Shown in pieces: positions 35,728 through 44,803 of a stretch of DNA of 64,000 nt. The translations under genes and the position numbers were made by a program. The DNA comes from Psychrosphaera sp. F3M07. Lineage in GTDB: Bacteria; Pseudomonadota; Gammaproteobacteria; Enterobacterales; Alteromonadaceae. The stretch lies in the NCBI RefSeq assembly GCF_018860345.1, contig NZ_JAHKPJ010000011.1, positions 1 to 64,000 on the forward strand, given 5' to 3'. The number at the start of each line of letters is the position of its first letter. The stretch's first letter is position 1. Under the pieces are notes generated by a model. The model was not told the DNA's origin. It searched no databases and was given only the letters and a program-made list of their open reading frames with translations.

Positions 35728-37370
35728 TATGGCGTTCTCACTAAGATCACATAGGCCGTTTTATTCATTAATATTGTTGAATCATCTCCTGTAGATAAAT
35801 CCAACACCCAATTTAAGAAACCGCCTCCGCCAGTGGCACTCGTATCAGACACCCAATAAAATTGATGTTCAGAGTTTCCATTATTAGAGTTTGGGGTATA
35901 GCGGAAAAATTCAGATACCAATAAATTTGATTTATCTACGTCGTTATAATCCAAGATATTCAATAATTCTAGGTAAGTAGGTAAACGCCAGTTAGCACCA
36001 CCACAATAACCGCTTTCATTAACATTATCGATAAACTCAGCTTGACCGCAATTACTTTCAGAAGGACAAGACGTTAAACCTTCTAAGCTAGAATCCATAC
36101 TGTAATAATTGTCGACACCTCTTAAATTTTGGAACTCAGGTATTGAACGAGGTTGTTTCACTTCCCAAATAAGGCCAGTAAAGTTATCCCTTACACAACT
36201 AAACTCAGTTCTATCGTTAGGTAGGTCATCCCCATTTTCATCCAACTTAGTAAAATCAAATGAACGAGGACCATCCCCACTTTTATCTAATAATGTACTA
36301 ATTTCGTCACGGCCAGTATCAGCATCTTGATTAGGATAATCTGGGTCATTACATGCAATTTCTTTACTATCACTAAAACAACTAGTAATCCCTGTGTCAT
36401 GCAAAGTGCCTAAGTTAATAGGGTTGATAGTGACCACCATTTGATCGGACGCTACATTATCAGCGGTGTCGGTCACGTTTACGGCAAAAATGTATTCGGC
36501 TTGAGCATCCACATCAGGTGCCACAAACGAGGTAATACATTGTTCTGCATCGTCAAATACCACCGAGGTTGTGGTTGGGTAAACTTGCTGCCAAAGGCAA
36601 CTTACTTCTGATACGGATGAAACACTTGAAGAAGCATCAATATCAACACGAGTAAATTCATCAACCGTTTGATCCAAGCCTGCATTAGCCGCAATCACAC
36701 TATTTGAAGCGGCTATTTGAATATCAATCGTATTAACGCCAGTAATACCCATGTTGTCTGTTACCGTAAGCTGTAAAGTGTAATTTGTAATATTTACAAC
36801 AAATGGCGCAACAATGATCAATTCACTTGAAGTGGAGTCACTAATAAATGTTAACGGGTTATTGTTATCAATCTGAGTCCAGAGGTACTTACGAACTTCC
36901 CCATCTAAATCGTAACTGTCACTACCAGAAATGGTGATCTCTTCGTAAGTATTAAAAGGCTGCGTAATCGTGTCATTTACTTTAATGATGGCAACAGGCG
37001 GGTAATCTACATTGGTCACTTGTACTTTTACTTCGTCATAAACGACCTGTCCGTCTAAGGAAGTATATTCAGCTCTAAAAACTAATTCGGTATCTAATGC
37101 AACCGATGGCGCCACTATATCAACGGTTAACTCACCTTCGGTTGGGAATCCCTCATTAAATGGTCCTGCGGTTTGTACCCAAACTAAGTTACCCCCTTCT
37201 GGATATACAGTTGCATCAAGTGTTATAGGCAAGCCTTCTAATACAACTTTATCCGCCCCCGCATTTACACTGGCAATATTTGCCGCAGTATTAGACCCGC
37301 CTGTATTATCATTACAAGCGCTGACCATAGTTAAGATAATTAAATAAATACAAACAGTTAGCTTATTCAT
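35727..37370 (-). CDS. Lipoprotein with PKD/immunoglobulin-like domains and C-terminal DUF1566
   Basis: 547 residues. A lipoprotein signal ends in VSAC. Three PKD-like domains of about 90 residues each follow (for example SGSDSYDLDGEVRKYLWTQ near 150 and ANAGLDQTVDEFTRVDIDAS near 225), then a DUF1566 domain from about 325 (TGLIWEVKQ, NWRLPTYLELLNILDYN). It looks like a surface-anchored binding or adhesion protein. It overlaps the next DUF1566 gene by one base. Confidence 0.85.
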   Translation of the reverse strand: MNKLTVCIYLIILTMVSACNDNTGGSNTAANIASVNAGADKVVLEGLPITLDATVYPEGGNLVWVQTAGPFNEGFPTEGELTVDIVAPSVALDTELVFRAEYTSLDGQVVYDEVKVQVTNVDYPPVAIIKVNDTITQPFNTYEEITISGSDSYDLDGEVRKYLWTQIDNNNPLTFISDSTSSELIIVAPFVVNITNYTLQLTVTDNMGITGVNTIDIQIAASNSVIAANAGLDQTVDEFTRVDIDASSSVSSVSEVSCLWQQVYPTTTSVVFDDAEQCITSFVAPDVDAQAEYIFAVNVTDTADNVASDQMVVTINPINLGTLHDTGITSCFSDSKEIACNDPDYPNQDADTGRDEISTLLDKSGDGPRSFDFTKLDENGDDLPNDRTEFSCVRDNFTGLIWEVKQPRSIPEFQNLRGVDNYYSMDSSLEGLTSCPSESNCGQAEFIDNVNESGYCGGANWRLPTYLELLNILDYNDVDKSNLLVSEFFRYTPNSNNGNSEHQFYWVSDTSATGGGGFLNWVLDLSTGDDSTILMNKTAYVILVRTP

Positions 37371-37510
37371 TTGCAGATACTTACTATAAAATTAAATGTT
37401 GGCATAAACCTCAAACAAAATCGAAAGGTGAGTGAATTAAAGCGTTTTGTTACTTGCTGTTGATAAATGCAAAGTTTACGCCATTTGCAAATGGTTAAAT
37501 CCAACTCATA

Positions 37511-37535
37511 AAAAAACCAGCAAAGTGCTGGTTTT
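37511..37535 (-). terminator. Terminator downstream of grxD
   Basis: CCAGCA and TGCTGG, extended by AAAA/TTTT, form a stem with a 3-base loop. The A-run on the plus strand is a T-run on the grxD strand. Confidence 0.85.
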
Positions 37536-37554
37536 ATTAATTAAAAGATGATGC

Positions 37555-37878
37555 TTATTCTGCTTTTGCAGCTTCTTCGTTAATTAACGCCTGCAATTCA
37601 CCTTTTTGAAACATTTCCATAATAATATCGCAACCGCCAACTAATTCGCCGCCAACCCACAATTGTGGGAATGTAGGCCATTCAGCATAAGCTGGTAATT
37701 CAGCGCGAATATCTGGGTTTTGTAAAATATCGACATACGCGAACTCTTGACCACATTGCATTAGTGCTTGAGACGCTTGCGACGAGAAACCACAAGAAGG
37801 TAATTTAGGGCTACCTTTCATGTATAAAAGAATTGAGTTTTCAGCGATTTGTTGTTTAATTTTGTCTATGGTTTCCAT
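37555..37878 (-). CDS. grxD: Monothiol glutaredoxin GrxD
   Basis: 107 residues, the usual length. The active site CGFS lies in LPSCGFSSQASQAL, preceded by LYMKGSPK, and the glutathione-binding WPTFPQLWVGGELVGGCDI is present. GrxD carries and delivers 2Fe-2S clusters in the cytoplasm. Next to sodB, both linked to iron and oxidative stress. Confidence 0.97.
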   Translation of the reverse strand: METIDKIKQQIAENSILLYMKGSPKLPSCGFSSQASQALMQCGQEFAYVDILQNPDIRAELPAYAEWPTFPQLWVGGELVGGCDIIMEMFQKGELQALINEEAAKAE

Positions 37879-38000
37879 GTCACCCTCGGTAGTATGGCTA
37901 TAAATTTCTAGCTTTGAATATTAACTTCAAAACCTTGGAGAATCGTAAAAATTGGATAAAAGATTATATCAAATTCTTAAATAATACTTGGTATAAATAG

Positions 38001-38100
38001 GCTCACTAATTAATTATTTCAATGCTTTCAATTGAAAGAAAAATAAACGGTCTAATTAAATATTTCATAGTTTTCACTTGAAAGAAAAATTAACAGCCTC
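38001..38100. repeat. Imperfect tandem duplication of about 48 bp upstream of sodB
   Basis: Two head-to-tail copies (38001-38050 and 38051-38096) share the pattern CTAATTAAATATTTCA, TTTTCAMTTGAAAGAAAAA and TWAACRG, with the start of a third copy after them. Each contains the dyad TTCAATTGAA or its variant TTCACTTGAA. Placed 120-220 bases before sodB it could bind a regulator. Confidence 0.75.
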
Positions 38101-38170
38101 ATTAAAGGCGTAACTATAAATAATCAGAGCAAGATAGTAAAACTAATACTTGAGTAATATAGTCAAGTTT

Positions 38171-38176
38171 TATAAT
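38171..38176 (+). promoter_or_regulatory. Candidate -10 box for sodB
   Basis: A perfect TATAAT lies 42 bases before the sodB start; the best -35 candidate, TTGAGT at 38150-38155, is 15 bases away, slightly short. GGAG precedes the start codon. Confidence 0.4.
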
Positions 38177-38217
38177 CTTATCAGCTCTACTTAATAAAGC
38201 CAACGGAGACAACCATC

Positions 38218-38799
38218 ATGGCATTTGAATTACCAGCATTACCATATGCAAAAGACGCTTTGGAACCTCACATTTCAGCTGAGACTTTAGACTTTCACCA
38301 CGGTAAACATCACAACACTTATGTTGTAAAACTTAATGGCCTTATTGGTGGAACAGAATTCGAAGGTAAAACTTTAGAAGAGATCGTTAAGTCTTCTGAA
38401 GGTGGCGTATTTAACAATGCGGCACAAATCTGGAATCACACATTCTACTGGAACTCTTTAAGCCCAAATGGTGGCGGCGAAGCAACGGGCGCTGTTGCTG
38501 ACGCAATCAATGCAAAATGGGGCTCATTTGCTGAATTCCAAGCTGCATTCAATGACAAAGCAGTGAACAACTTTGGTTCAAGCTGGACTTGGTTAGTTAA
38601 ATTAGCAGATGGTTCTTTAGATATCGTTAATACTTCTAACGCAGCAACTCCAATTACAGAAGCAGGTGTTACACCACTTATCACTGTGGATCTTTGGGAA
38701 CACGCATATTACATCGATTACCGTAACGTACGTCCTGAATACTTAAATGGATTCTGGTCTTTAGTTAACTGGGAATTTGCAAACGCTAACTTCGCATAA
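38218..38799 (+). CDS. sodB: Iron superoxide dismutase
   Basis: 193 residues. The metal ligands are recognisable: His in [11 protein letters not shown] (near 27), His in [11 protein letters not shown] (near 74), Asp and His in [13 protein letters not shown] (near 157 and 161). [13 protein letters not shown] and FGSSWTWLV indicate the iron type. It removes superoxide in the cytoplasm. A heptamer array starts at its stop codon, followed by a terminator. Confidence 0.98.
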   Translation: MAFELPALPYAKDALEPHISAETLDFHHGKHHNTYVVKLNGLIGGTEFEGKTLEEIVKSSEGGVFNNAAQIWNHTFYWNSLSPNGGGEATGAVADAINAKWGSFAEFQAAFNDKAVNNFGSSWTWLVKLADGSLDIVNTSNAATPITEAGVTPLITVDLWEHAYYIDYRNVRPEYLNGFWSLVNWEFANANFA

Positions 38800-38837
38800 A
38801 CTCGAAACTCGAAACTCGAAACTCGAAACTCGAAACT
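38798..38837. repeat. Heptamer array (GAAACTC) after sodB
   Basis: Four full copies of GAAACTC with partial copies at both ends begin within the sodB stop codon region. This is the complement of GAGTTTC at 7240-7295. Confidence 0.92.
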
Positions 38838-38878
38838 AAAAAGCTTGAAATGAGGTAATGCTCTTTCAAGCTTTTTTT
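38838..38878 (+). terminator. Terminator after sodB
   Basis: AAAAGCTTGAAA and TTTCAAGCTTTT form a 12-bp stem with a 13-base loop, followed by a T-run. Confidence 0.88.
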
Positions 38879-38961
38879 ATGTAAATCTTTTAAGTTAAAA
38901 CTTACAACTGTTGACTGACTTTTGTATCATCCACCTAATTTCCAATTACTATGGTTCTACA

Positions 38962-39561
38962 ATGAAAGACATACTTCTCGCTTCAGGTAATAAAGGTAAA
39001 GTTAACGAACTAAAAGAAATGTTAGCGCCTTTAGGTTTAAACGTTGTCCCACAGAGTGAGTTTAATGTTGAAGAAGTTCCAGAAACTGGCACTACCTTTG
39101 TTGAAAATGCGATTATCAAAGCGCGTCATGCCTCAAAAGTAACAGGTTTACCTTGCATTGCAGACGACTCAGGATTAGAAGTGGCTGCTTTAAATGGCGC
39201 ACCAGGTATCTACTCTTCTCGATTTGCCGGTGAAGGAGCTACTGACGGCACCAATATTGATAAGTTACTAAGGCTACTGGACGGTGTAGAAGAGAATAAA
39301 CGTCAAGCTCGGTTTGTCTGTGTATTAGTCTTTATGCGTCATGCTGATGATCCAACCCCGATTATCTGCCAAGGCAGTTGGGATGGAGTTATCAGTACTC
39401 AAAGACAAGGTGAACATGGTTTTGGCTACGACCCAGTCTTTTTTCAACCGCAATTAAACCTTGCTGCGGCGCAGTTAAACCCAGAGCAAAAACATTCATT
39501 AAGCCATCGTGGCAAAGCATTAAAACAATTAATGTCACAATTTAAAGAATTAGGTCTGTAA
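38962..39561 (+). CDS. rdgB: XTP/dITP diphosphatase (non-canonical purine NTP pyrophosphatase)
   Basis: 199 residues from ATG 38962, which places the conserved ILLASGNKGKVNEL at the N-terminus; an upstream in-frame ATG is unlikely. ADDSGLEVAALNGAPGIYSSRFAG and GFGYDPVFF are family signatures. It cleaves ITP, dITP and XTP to keep them out of nucleic acids. It is followed after 2 bases by hemW, the same order as in E. coli (yggV/rdgB-hemW). Confidence 0.97.
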   Translation: MKDILLASGNKGKVNELKEMLAPLGLNVVPQSEFNVEEVPETGTTFVENAIIKARHASKVTGLPCIADDSGLEVAALNGAPGIYSSRFAGEGATDGTNIDKLLRLLDGVEENKRQARFVCVLVFMRHADDPTPIICQGSWDGVISTQRQGEHGFGYDPVFFQPQLNLAAAQLNPEQKHSLSHRGKALKQLMSQFKELGL

Positions 39562-39563
39562 TC

Positions 39564-40712
39564 TTGTCGAGTTCATTAATCTTGCCACCATTATCTTTGT
39601 ATATTCATATACCTTGGTGTGTTCAAAAATGTCCTTATTGTGACTTTAATAGCCATGCGCAAAAAGGCACGATTCCTGAAACCGAATACGTAGCAAATCT
39701 GCTCGATGACTTAGAACAAGACTTGCCTTATGTGCAAGGGCGTAAATTACATTCAATCTTTTTTGGCGGTGGCACACCTAGCTTGTTATCAGAACAGGCA
39801 GTTGCCAATATTTTAGCTGGAGTAGAACAACTCATTCAGTTTGAAGACGATATTGAGATCACGTTAGAAGCGAATCCGGGCACATTAGAATATAATAAGT
39901 TTTCTGGGTTTGCCGATGCAGGCGTTAATCGTATCTCTATTGGTGTACAAAGTTTTCAATTAGATAAACTCAAAGCGTTAGGACGAATACATAACGACAA
40001 CGAAGCCAAGACAGCTGCAGCTTACGCGGCGTCTAGCGTTAACACTTTTAACATTGACCTTATGCATGGTTTGCCAGATCAAACCTTAGAAGACGCTATC
40101 TCTGATTTAAAACAAGCAATTGAATTAAACCCTACCCATTTATCTTGGTACCAACTAACCATAGAGCCCAATACTCTTTTCTATTCTCAGCCACCTCAGT
40201 TACCGCAAGATGAAACCCTTTGGGATATTCAACAACAGGGACATGAATTATTAAAAGCGGCGGGTTATATCCAATACGAAATTTCTGCTTATGCAAAAGC
40301 CGATTATCAATGTAAACATAATTTAAATTATTGGCGTTTTGGTGACTACTTAGGCATAGGTTGCGGTGCTCACGGTAAAATAACGCTTGCAGCGGATAAT
40401 AAAATTATTCGAACTGAAAAAGTAAAACACCCCAAAGGGTATATGGATTTAACCAAAGCCTATTTGAATAAAGTTTGGGATGTTGAAATGGACGATCGTC
40501 CTTTTGAGTATTTTATGAATAAATTAAGATTAAAAGAGCCTTTTTGTATTCATGAGTTTCAACAACACACTGGGTTAGATTTTGAAATGGTTAAGGAGCA
40601 GATCAATAAAGGCATTCAACTAACTTTATTAACGCAATTATCTGAAGATAAATACCAGCCTACAGCCAAAGGCTTACAATTTTACAATGACTTGGTGGAT
40701 CTGTTTTTATAG
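39564..40712 (+). CDS. hemW: Radical SAM heme chaperone HemW
   Basis: 382 residues, with a TTG start two bases after the rdgB stop; no closer start gives the conserved opening LPPLSLYIHIPWCVQKCPYCDF. The radical SAM motif CVQKCPYC (C-x3-C-x2-C) and GGGTPS are present. HemW, formerly misnamed coproporphyrinogen oxidase-like, binds and delivers heme to proteins. The C-terminal HemW domain is complete. Confidence 0.95.
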   Translation: MSSSLILPPLSLYIHIPWCVQKCPYCDFNSHAQKGTIPETEYVANLLDDLEQDLPYVQGRKLHSIFFGGGTPSLLSEQAVANILAGVEQLIQFEDDIEITLEANPGTLEYNKFSGFADAGVNRISIGVQSFQLDKLKALGRIHNDNEAKTAAAYAASSVNTFNIDLMHGLPDQTLEDAISDLKQAIELNPTHLSWYQLTIEPNTLFYSQPPQLPQDETLWDIQQQGHELLKAAGYIQYEISAYAKADYQCKHNLNYWRFGDYLGIGCGAHGKITLAADNKIIRTEKVKHPKGYMDLTKAYLNKVWDVEMDDRPFEYFMNKLRLKEPFCIHEFQQHTGLDFEMVKEQINKGIQLTLLTQLSEDKYQPTAKGLQFYNDLVDLFL

Positions 40713-40749
40713 GGTCCACATTTAAATTGTGCATTGCCAACATAATTAA

Positions 40750-42306
40750 TCAAGTTAGGTTAAATTTATAACCTGAAAATTGTTGCATTCCCCCGTCAGC
40801 CATCGCTTTGGCTAATTTAACTTTTAATGCTTCATCATGTTTTATATTTAATGCTCTGACAAACGACTTACAAGCCAACTTATACCTTTGTTGCTCAATA
40901 TGTTTGTCCCCTATTTTTTGGTATATATTGAATCGCTGCTCTGGTTGGTAAATACCATTAAATACTTGAGTTTGTACTATGCCTAAAATGAGTCGTTCAC
41001 AACCCAAAGACATGTAACTAAAACTACAATCTATATCGACTAATGTTTCAAACGCTTTTTCATGTTCACCAATGGCATACCATGCATAAGCAATACGACA
41101 ATTCACTATTGGTGAATCATTTAACAAAGCCACTTTTTGTATTTCAGTTTTAATTTTACCTCTTAGTTCTGACTTGTTTTGTGACTTAATGATTAACATC
41201 AAAATATCAATAATGTGAATTTCAACGCTAAACTTTTTGGCTACAATACTTTGCCTGAATTCCGTTAATCGCGTACTTAGCTTGGTTAACATCATCGATT
41301 TGTTATCAGTATTATTCGAAAGATATTGATATAAATATATATTGCAAAGTGACATGGTAAGTTGACCAAATAACTCTGAATTAGGTTTTGCTAATCGAAT
41401 TTTTCTTTCAATAAAGGCATGGGCGTCATTAAATTTTCCAGCAAATATTAAGATCATAAACACCAATCTAACAATGGTGGTTGGCATTTCATTTGATGGG
41501 TATGCATTAATCAATTCAATTGCATCTTCAAATTTCTGCTGTTGTAACAAGATCCTAAGTTGCCAAAACAACTTTACTGGTCCGGATGGTAGCGATATAA
41601 ACGTGTCACTTAACAACGTCTGCTTACAATACCCCCAATTACCTAATTCATAATTTGCTTTAAAATTAGGCCATAAACTCCATGATTGCCCTTTTAAATT
41701 GGGCTTATTGCAAATGGCAACGACTTGGGCATAATTGCCCAGTTCAAATGCTAAGTTTACGGTCAATTTAAAGTAATTTTGTACCACATCTTTAGTGATA
41801 TGTTCTTTGGGAATGGCACTTAGCGCCTTATAGGCAAATGATAATTTGCCATTACTTATAAAGGTTAAACTTGGCTTAAATAAATTTATTGCTTTGGCTA
41901 AGTTTTGAACAACCGCTACTAGTTCTTTTTCACTAAAAGGGCTTGAGATAAAGTCCAGCAACATTAATGGCGAATCATAATTATGGATAAAGCCATCTGC
42001 ACTGTTACTTACCATCACAACGGCTGTGGTTGGTTTTATCTTTCTAGATGCAAACAGTATATCGATGACTTCACCACCCGACCTATGCTCATCAATACTT
42101 TCATCTATAAATAAAAGATCAAAATGTTGCCCTGATTCAAGTGAATTTAAACCTTGGTATAATAAAGACACATCCTCAAAACCAGCTCTTAAACATTGCT
42201 GCTTTATTAACGTGCCCCAGCTATTTTTATCACATATACAACCAATCTTTATGTCATTCTCAGGTGTTGGAGCGGTTGATGATTGAACGATAAGACGACT
42301 ATCCAT
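40750..42306 (-). CDS. Response-regulator-like protein with helical repeat region
   Basis: 518 residues. The N-terminal 130 residues look like a receiver domain (IKIGCICDKNSWGTLIKQQCLRAG, with the likely phospho-acceptor in DLLFIDESID and VVMVSNSA). The rest is helical and TPR-like (for example RYKLACKSFVRALNIKHDEALKVKLAKA). No DNA-binding domain is seen, so it probably works by protein contacts. It follows a hybrid histidine kinase gene on the same strand, the likely partner. Confidence 0.72.
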   Translation of the reverse strand: MDSRLIVQSSTAPTPENDIKIGCICDKNSWGTLIKQQCLRAGFEDVSLLYQGLNSLESGQHFDLLFIDESIDEHRSGGEVIDILFASRKIKPTTAVVMVSNSADGFIHNYDSPLMLLDFISSPFSEKELVAVVQNLAKAINLFKPSLTFISNGKLSFAYKALSAIPKEHITKDVVQNYFKLTVNLAFELGNYAQVVAICNKPNLKGQSWSLWPNFKANYELGNWGYCKQTLLSDTFISLPSGPVKLFWQLRILLQQQKFEDAIELINAYPSNEMPTTIVRLVFMILIFAGKFNDAHAFIERKIRLAKPNSELFGQLTMSLCNIYLYQYLSNNTDNKSMMLTKLSTRLTEFRQSIVAKKFSVEIHIIDILMLIIKSQNKSELRGKIKTEIQKVALLNDSPIVNCRIAYAWYAIGEHEKAFETLVDIDCSFSYMSLGCERLILGIVQTQVFNGIYQPEQRFNIYQKIGDKHIEQQRYKLACKSFVRALNIKHDEALKVKLAKAMADGGMQQFSGYKFNLT

Positions 42307-42461
42307 GGTTTATTGAAACTCCTAGCCATAAGCTATTAACGGCCTATTCATGTGTTTAAATGTAAATTAGTTACCCTTCGATTATACAAATCCTCTGCAG
42401 ATTCAATAACACATTACTGGGTTTTCCAAATGACATTTGTCATTAATTCGCAAATTAATAA

Positions 42462-44582
42462 TTAAGATTGCGACTCTAAAACAGAAAGGATTTGTTTCCT
42501 TAACTTTTTTTGTTCAAAAGGTTTTGCCACATGAGCGTTAAAACCTAATTCATAATACTCTTCGACTTCGTGTGACAGTACATTTGCTGTTAATGCAATA
42601 ACTGGTAAATTTTTTAATTTTTCGCTTTCTCTAATATGTAATAAAGCTTCTTTACCATCCATGTTTGGCATTTGTATATCCATTAAAATAACATCAAACT
42701 CATTATGTTCCAGTACGGCTAACGCTTCTAGACCATCATTAGCCGTCATCACATTCGCCATATCTGAAATCAATCCCTTTTCAGCTATCAGGCGATTGAT
42801 CATATTATCTTCCACCAACAATATACTTATTCCGAACAAATCTTCCTGATCAACCTCTTCCTCTTCAAGGGTATTATCCTTACCTGATAAGGCAGGGATA
42901 GACACACTAAATTGACTCCCCCGATTTGGCTCACTTTTCACTTGAATGCTCCCATTCATCAGCTCAAGCAAACGTTTAACAATAGTCAGTCCTAATCCGG
43001 TTCCACCAAATCGACGAGTTACTGAGGTGTCCGCTTGAGTAAAGCTTTCAAATAAAGTTAATTGAGCTTGTTCTGAAATTCCAACTCCGGTGTCAATAAT
43101 ATCCAACTCAAGCTTATTAGTTGTCGAGTTCCAATTCAATTTAATGGTTACTGAACCAATAAGGGTAAATTTGATCGCATTAGAAACTAAATTCATTAGG
43201 ACTTGTAAGGTTCGATTTGGGTCCCCTATTATGATGAGTTCAGGGTCTAATTTATTCTCTACTATTAACTCTATTTCTTTATATTTTGCTAAAGGCACTA
43301 CTACAGCTAATAAACTGTTTAATACTTCGTTTGGTGAGTATGAAATATTTTCAATGCTTAATTGGTTTGCTTCAATTTTAGATATATCCAAAATGTCATT
43401 GATTATCGTGCTTAAACTATTCACCGAGTATTTCGCTTTAACGAGATACTCTCTTTGCAAAATAGTTAAATCACTATCCAAACAAAGGTTAATTAATCCG
43501 TTGATACCATTTAACGGTGTTCTGATCTCATGTGACATATTGGCTAAAAACTCAGATTTAGCTGAACTTGCTAAATTCGCTTTATCTTTCGCCTCTTGCA
43601 GATCTAACTCGAGTAATTTACGAGATGTAATGTCATCGTATGCCCCTAATATCCCCACCATTTTCCCATCAGCTAAAATTATAGGGACTTTATTAGTCAA
43701 CAAATAAATTCGCTTTCCATCTGGCAATATCTGCTCTTCTTCAATATTTAGTTTCGCTTTTCCGGAGTCAATAACTTCCTGATCATCGAGTCTGAAACCA
43801 TCAGCTAGCTCTTTCCAGTTTAAGTCATAATCTGACTTACCAATAAGTTCTTCCCCTTTAGACATGCCTGCATCGGTTGCAAATAGTTTATTCGCACCTT
43901 GGTACTTTAACTTAGTGTCTTTCCAAAATAATCGAAATGGAATGGCATCAATCACCGCTTTTAATAAGGTGTCAGCTTCGTCGGCCTGAGCTGTTTTTTT
44001 CTTATTTTGGCGTTCGAGTAAATTTATCGATTGGGTAAGTAGTTTGAAGAAATGGTGGGTGCCGTAAAGCATTATTAAAACTGAATAAACAAAAACCACT
44101 AATTTTGATATCCAACCAATTGCGGTTTGATTCATATTATATATTGTGGGATCAAATGGTAGCTCACCAACGATGGCTAAATAACAAAAATAAATAATGG
44201 GGACAATACATAAAAACAACATGATTATTGCTGCACGCATATTGATAAGGTATGCGGTACCAATAACAGTACAAAATAACACTAACAGTGCGCTTGCTTC
44301 GACACCAAAGCTGATTAACGAAGAGACACCGGCAATATAACCAGCAATTAATAACACCCAAGCTTTAACTGAATATGGAACATGTTTTCTAAAAACATAA
44401 AGGAATGCCCATCCAATTTGAATACCAACTCTGAAGAATAAGGCGTCGTCATCAAAATGTTCAGCTCGGATTAATAATACAACAATTTGGAATATAGCAA
44501 GAAAGGTTACTGCGGCTAATATTGTGTCTATTAAACGTTGGCGCAAACTCATGATTGAGCTCTGATTAAATTTTAAATCCAT
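42462..44582 (-). CDS. Hybrid sensor histidine kinase with receiver domain
   Basis: 706 residues. About six membrane segments fill residues 15-185, then a PAS domain (about 205-330), a HisKA domain with FLANMSHEIRTPLNG (phospho-histidine near 353), a HATPase with GVGISEQAQLTLFESF and GGTGLGLTIVKRL, and a C-terminal receiver with aspartate in DVILMDIQMPNMDG. The membrane part suggests sensing within the bilayer; the stimulus is unknown. It likely signals to the receiver-like protein encoded next. Confidence 0.9.
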   Translation of the reverse strand: MDLKFNQSSIMSLRQRLIDTILAAVTFLAIFQIVVLLIRAEHFDDDALFFRVGIQIGWAFLYVFRKHVPYSVKAWVLLIAGYIAGVSSLISFGVEASALLVLFCTVIGTAYLINMRAAIIMLFLCIVPIIYFCYLAIVGELPFDPTIYNMNQTAIGWISKLVVFVYSVLIMLYGTHHFFKLLTQSINLLERQNKKKTAQADEADTLLKAVIDAIPFRLFWKDTKLKYQGANKLFATDAGMSKGEELIGKSDYDLNWKELADGFRLDDQEVIDSGKAKLNIEEEQILPDGKRIYLLTNKVPIILADGKMVGILGAYDDITSRKLLELDLQEAKDKANLASSAKSEFLANMSHEIRTPLNGINGLINLCLDSDLTILQREYLVKAKYSVNSLSTIINDILDISKIEANQLSIENISYSPNEVLNSLLAVVVPLAKYKEIELIVENKLDPELIIIGDPNRTLQVLMNLVSNAIKFTLIGSVTIKLNWNSTTNKLELDIIDTGVGISEQAQLTLFESFTQADTSVTRRFGGTGLGLTIVKRLLELMNGSIQVKSEPNRGSQFSVSIPALSGKDNTLEEEEVDQEDLFGISILLVEDNMINRLIAEKGLISDMANVMTANDGLEALAVLEHNEFDVILMDIQMPNMDGKEALLHIRESEKLKNLPVIALTANVLSHEVEEYYELGFNAHVAKPFEQKKLRKQILSVLESQS

Positions 44583-44700
44583 TATAAAATTCTTAGAAAG
44601 ATGTGCTATTCATTTAATCTAGCACTAAGAAACTCTCTTAGCCAATTTATGAATAATACTTAACAATCTATTTTATATCATGTCTTTACAAAGGCGAGGC

Positions 44701-44728
44701 CGGTTAGTGACTTGCTTGTCACTAACCG
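44701..44728. other. Perfect 11-bp inverted repeat downstream of parE
   Basis: CGGTTAGTGAC and GTCACTAACCG flank a 6-base loop (TTGCTT). There is no T-run on either side, so it is not a standard terminator. It lies between parE and the hybrid kinase gene. Confidence 0.8.
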
Positions 44729-44803
44729 ATAAAACTAAACGCAATACTTCCTTGTTTAACGCTTTTCAAGAATGGAGTTACAATATGTTGCCGTCTGTGA
44801 AAG

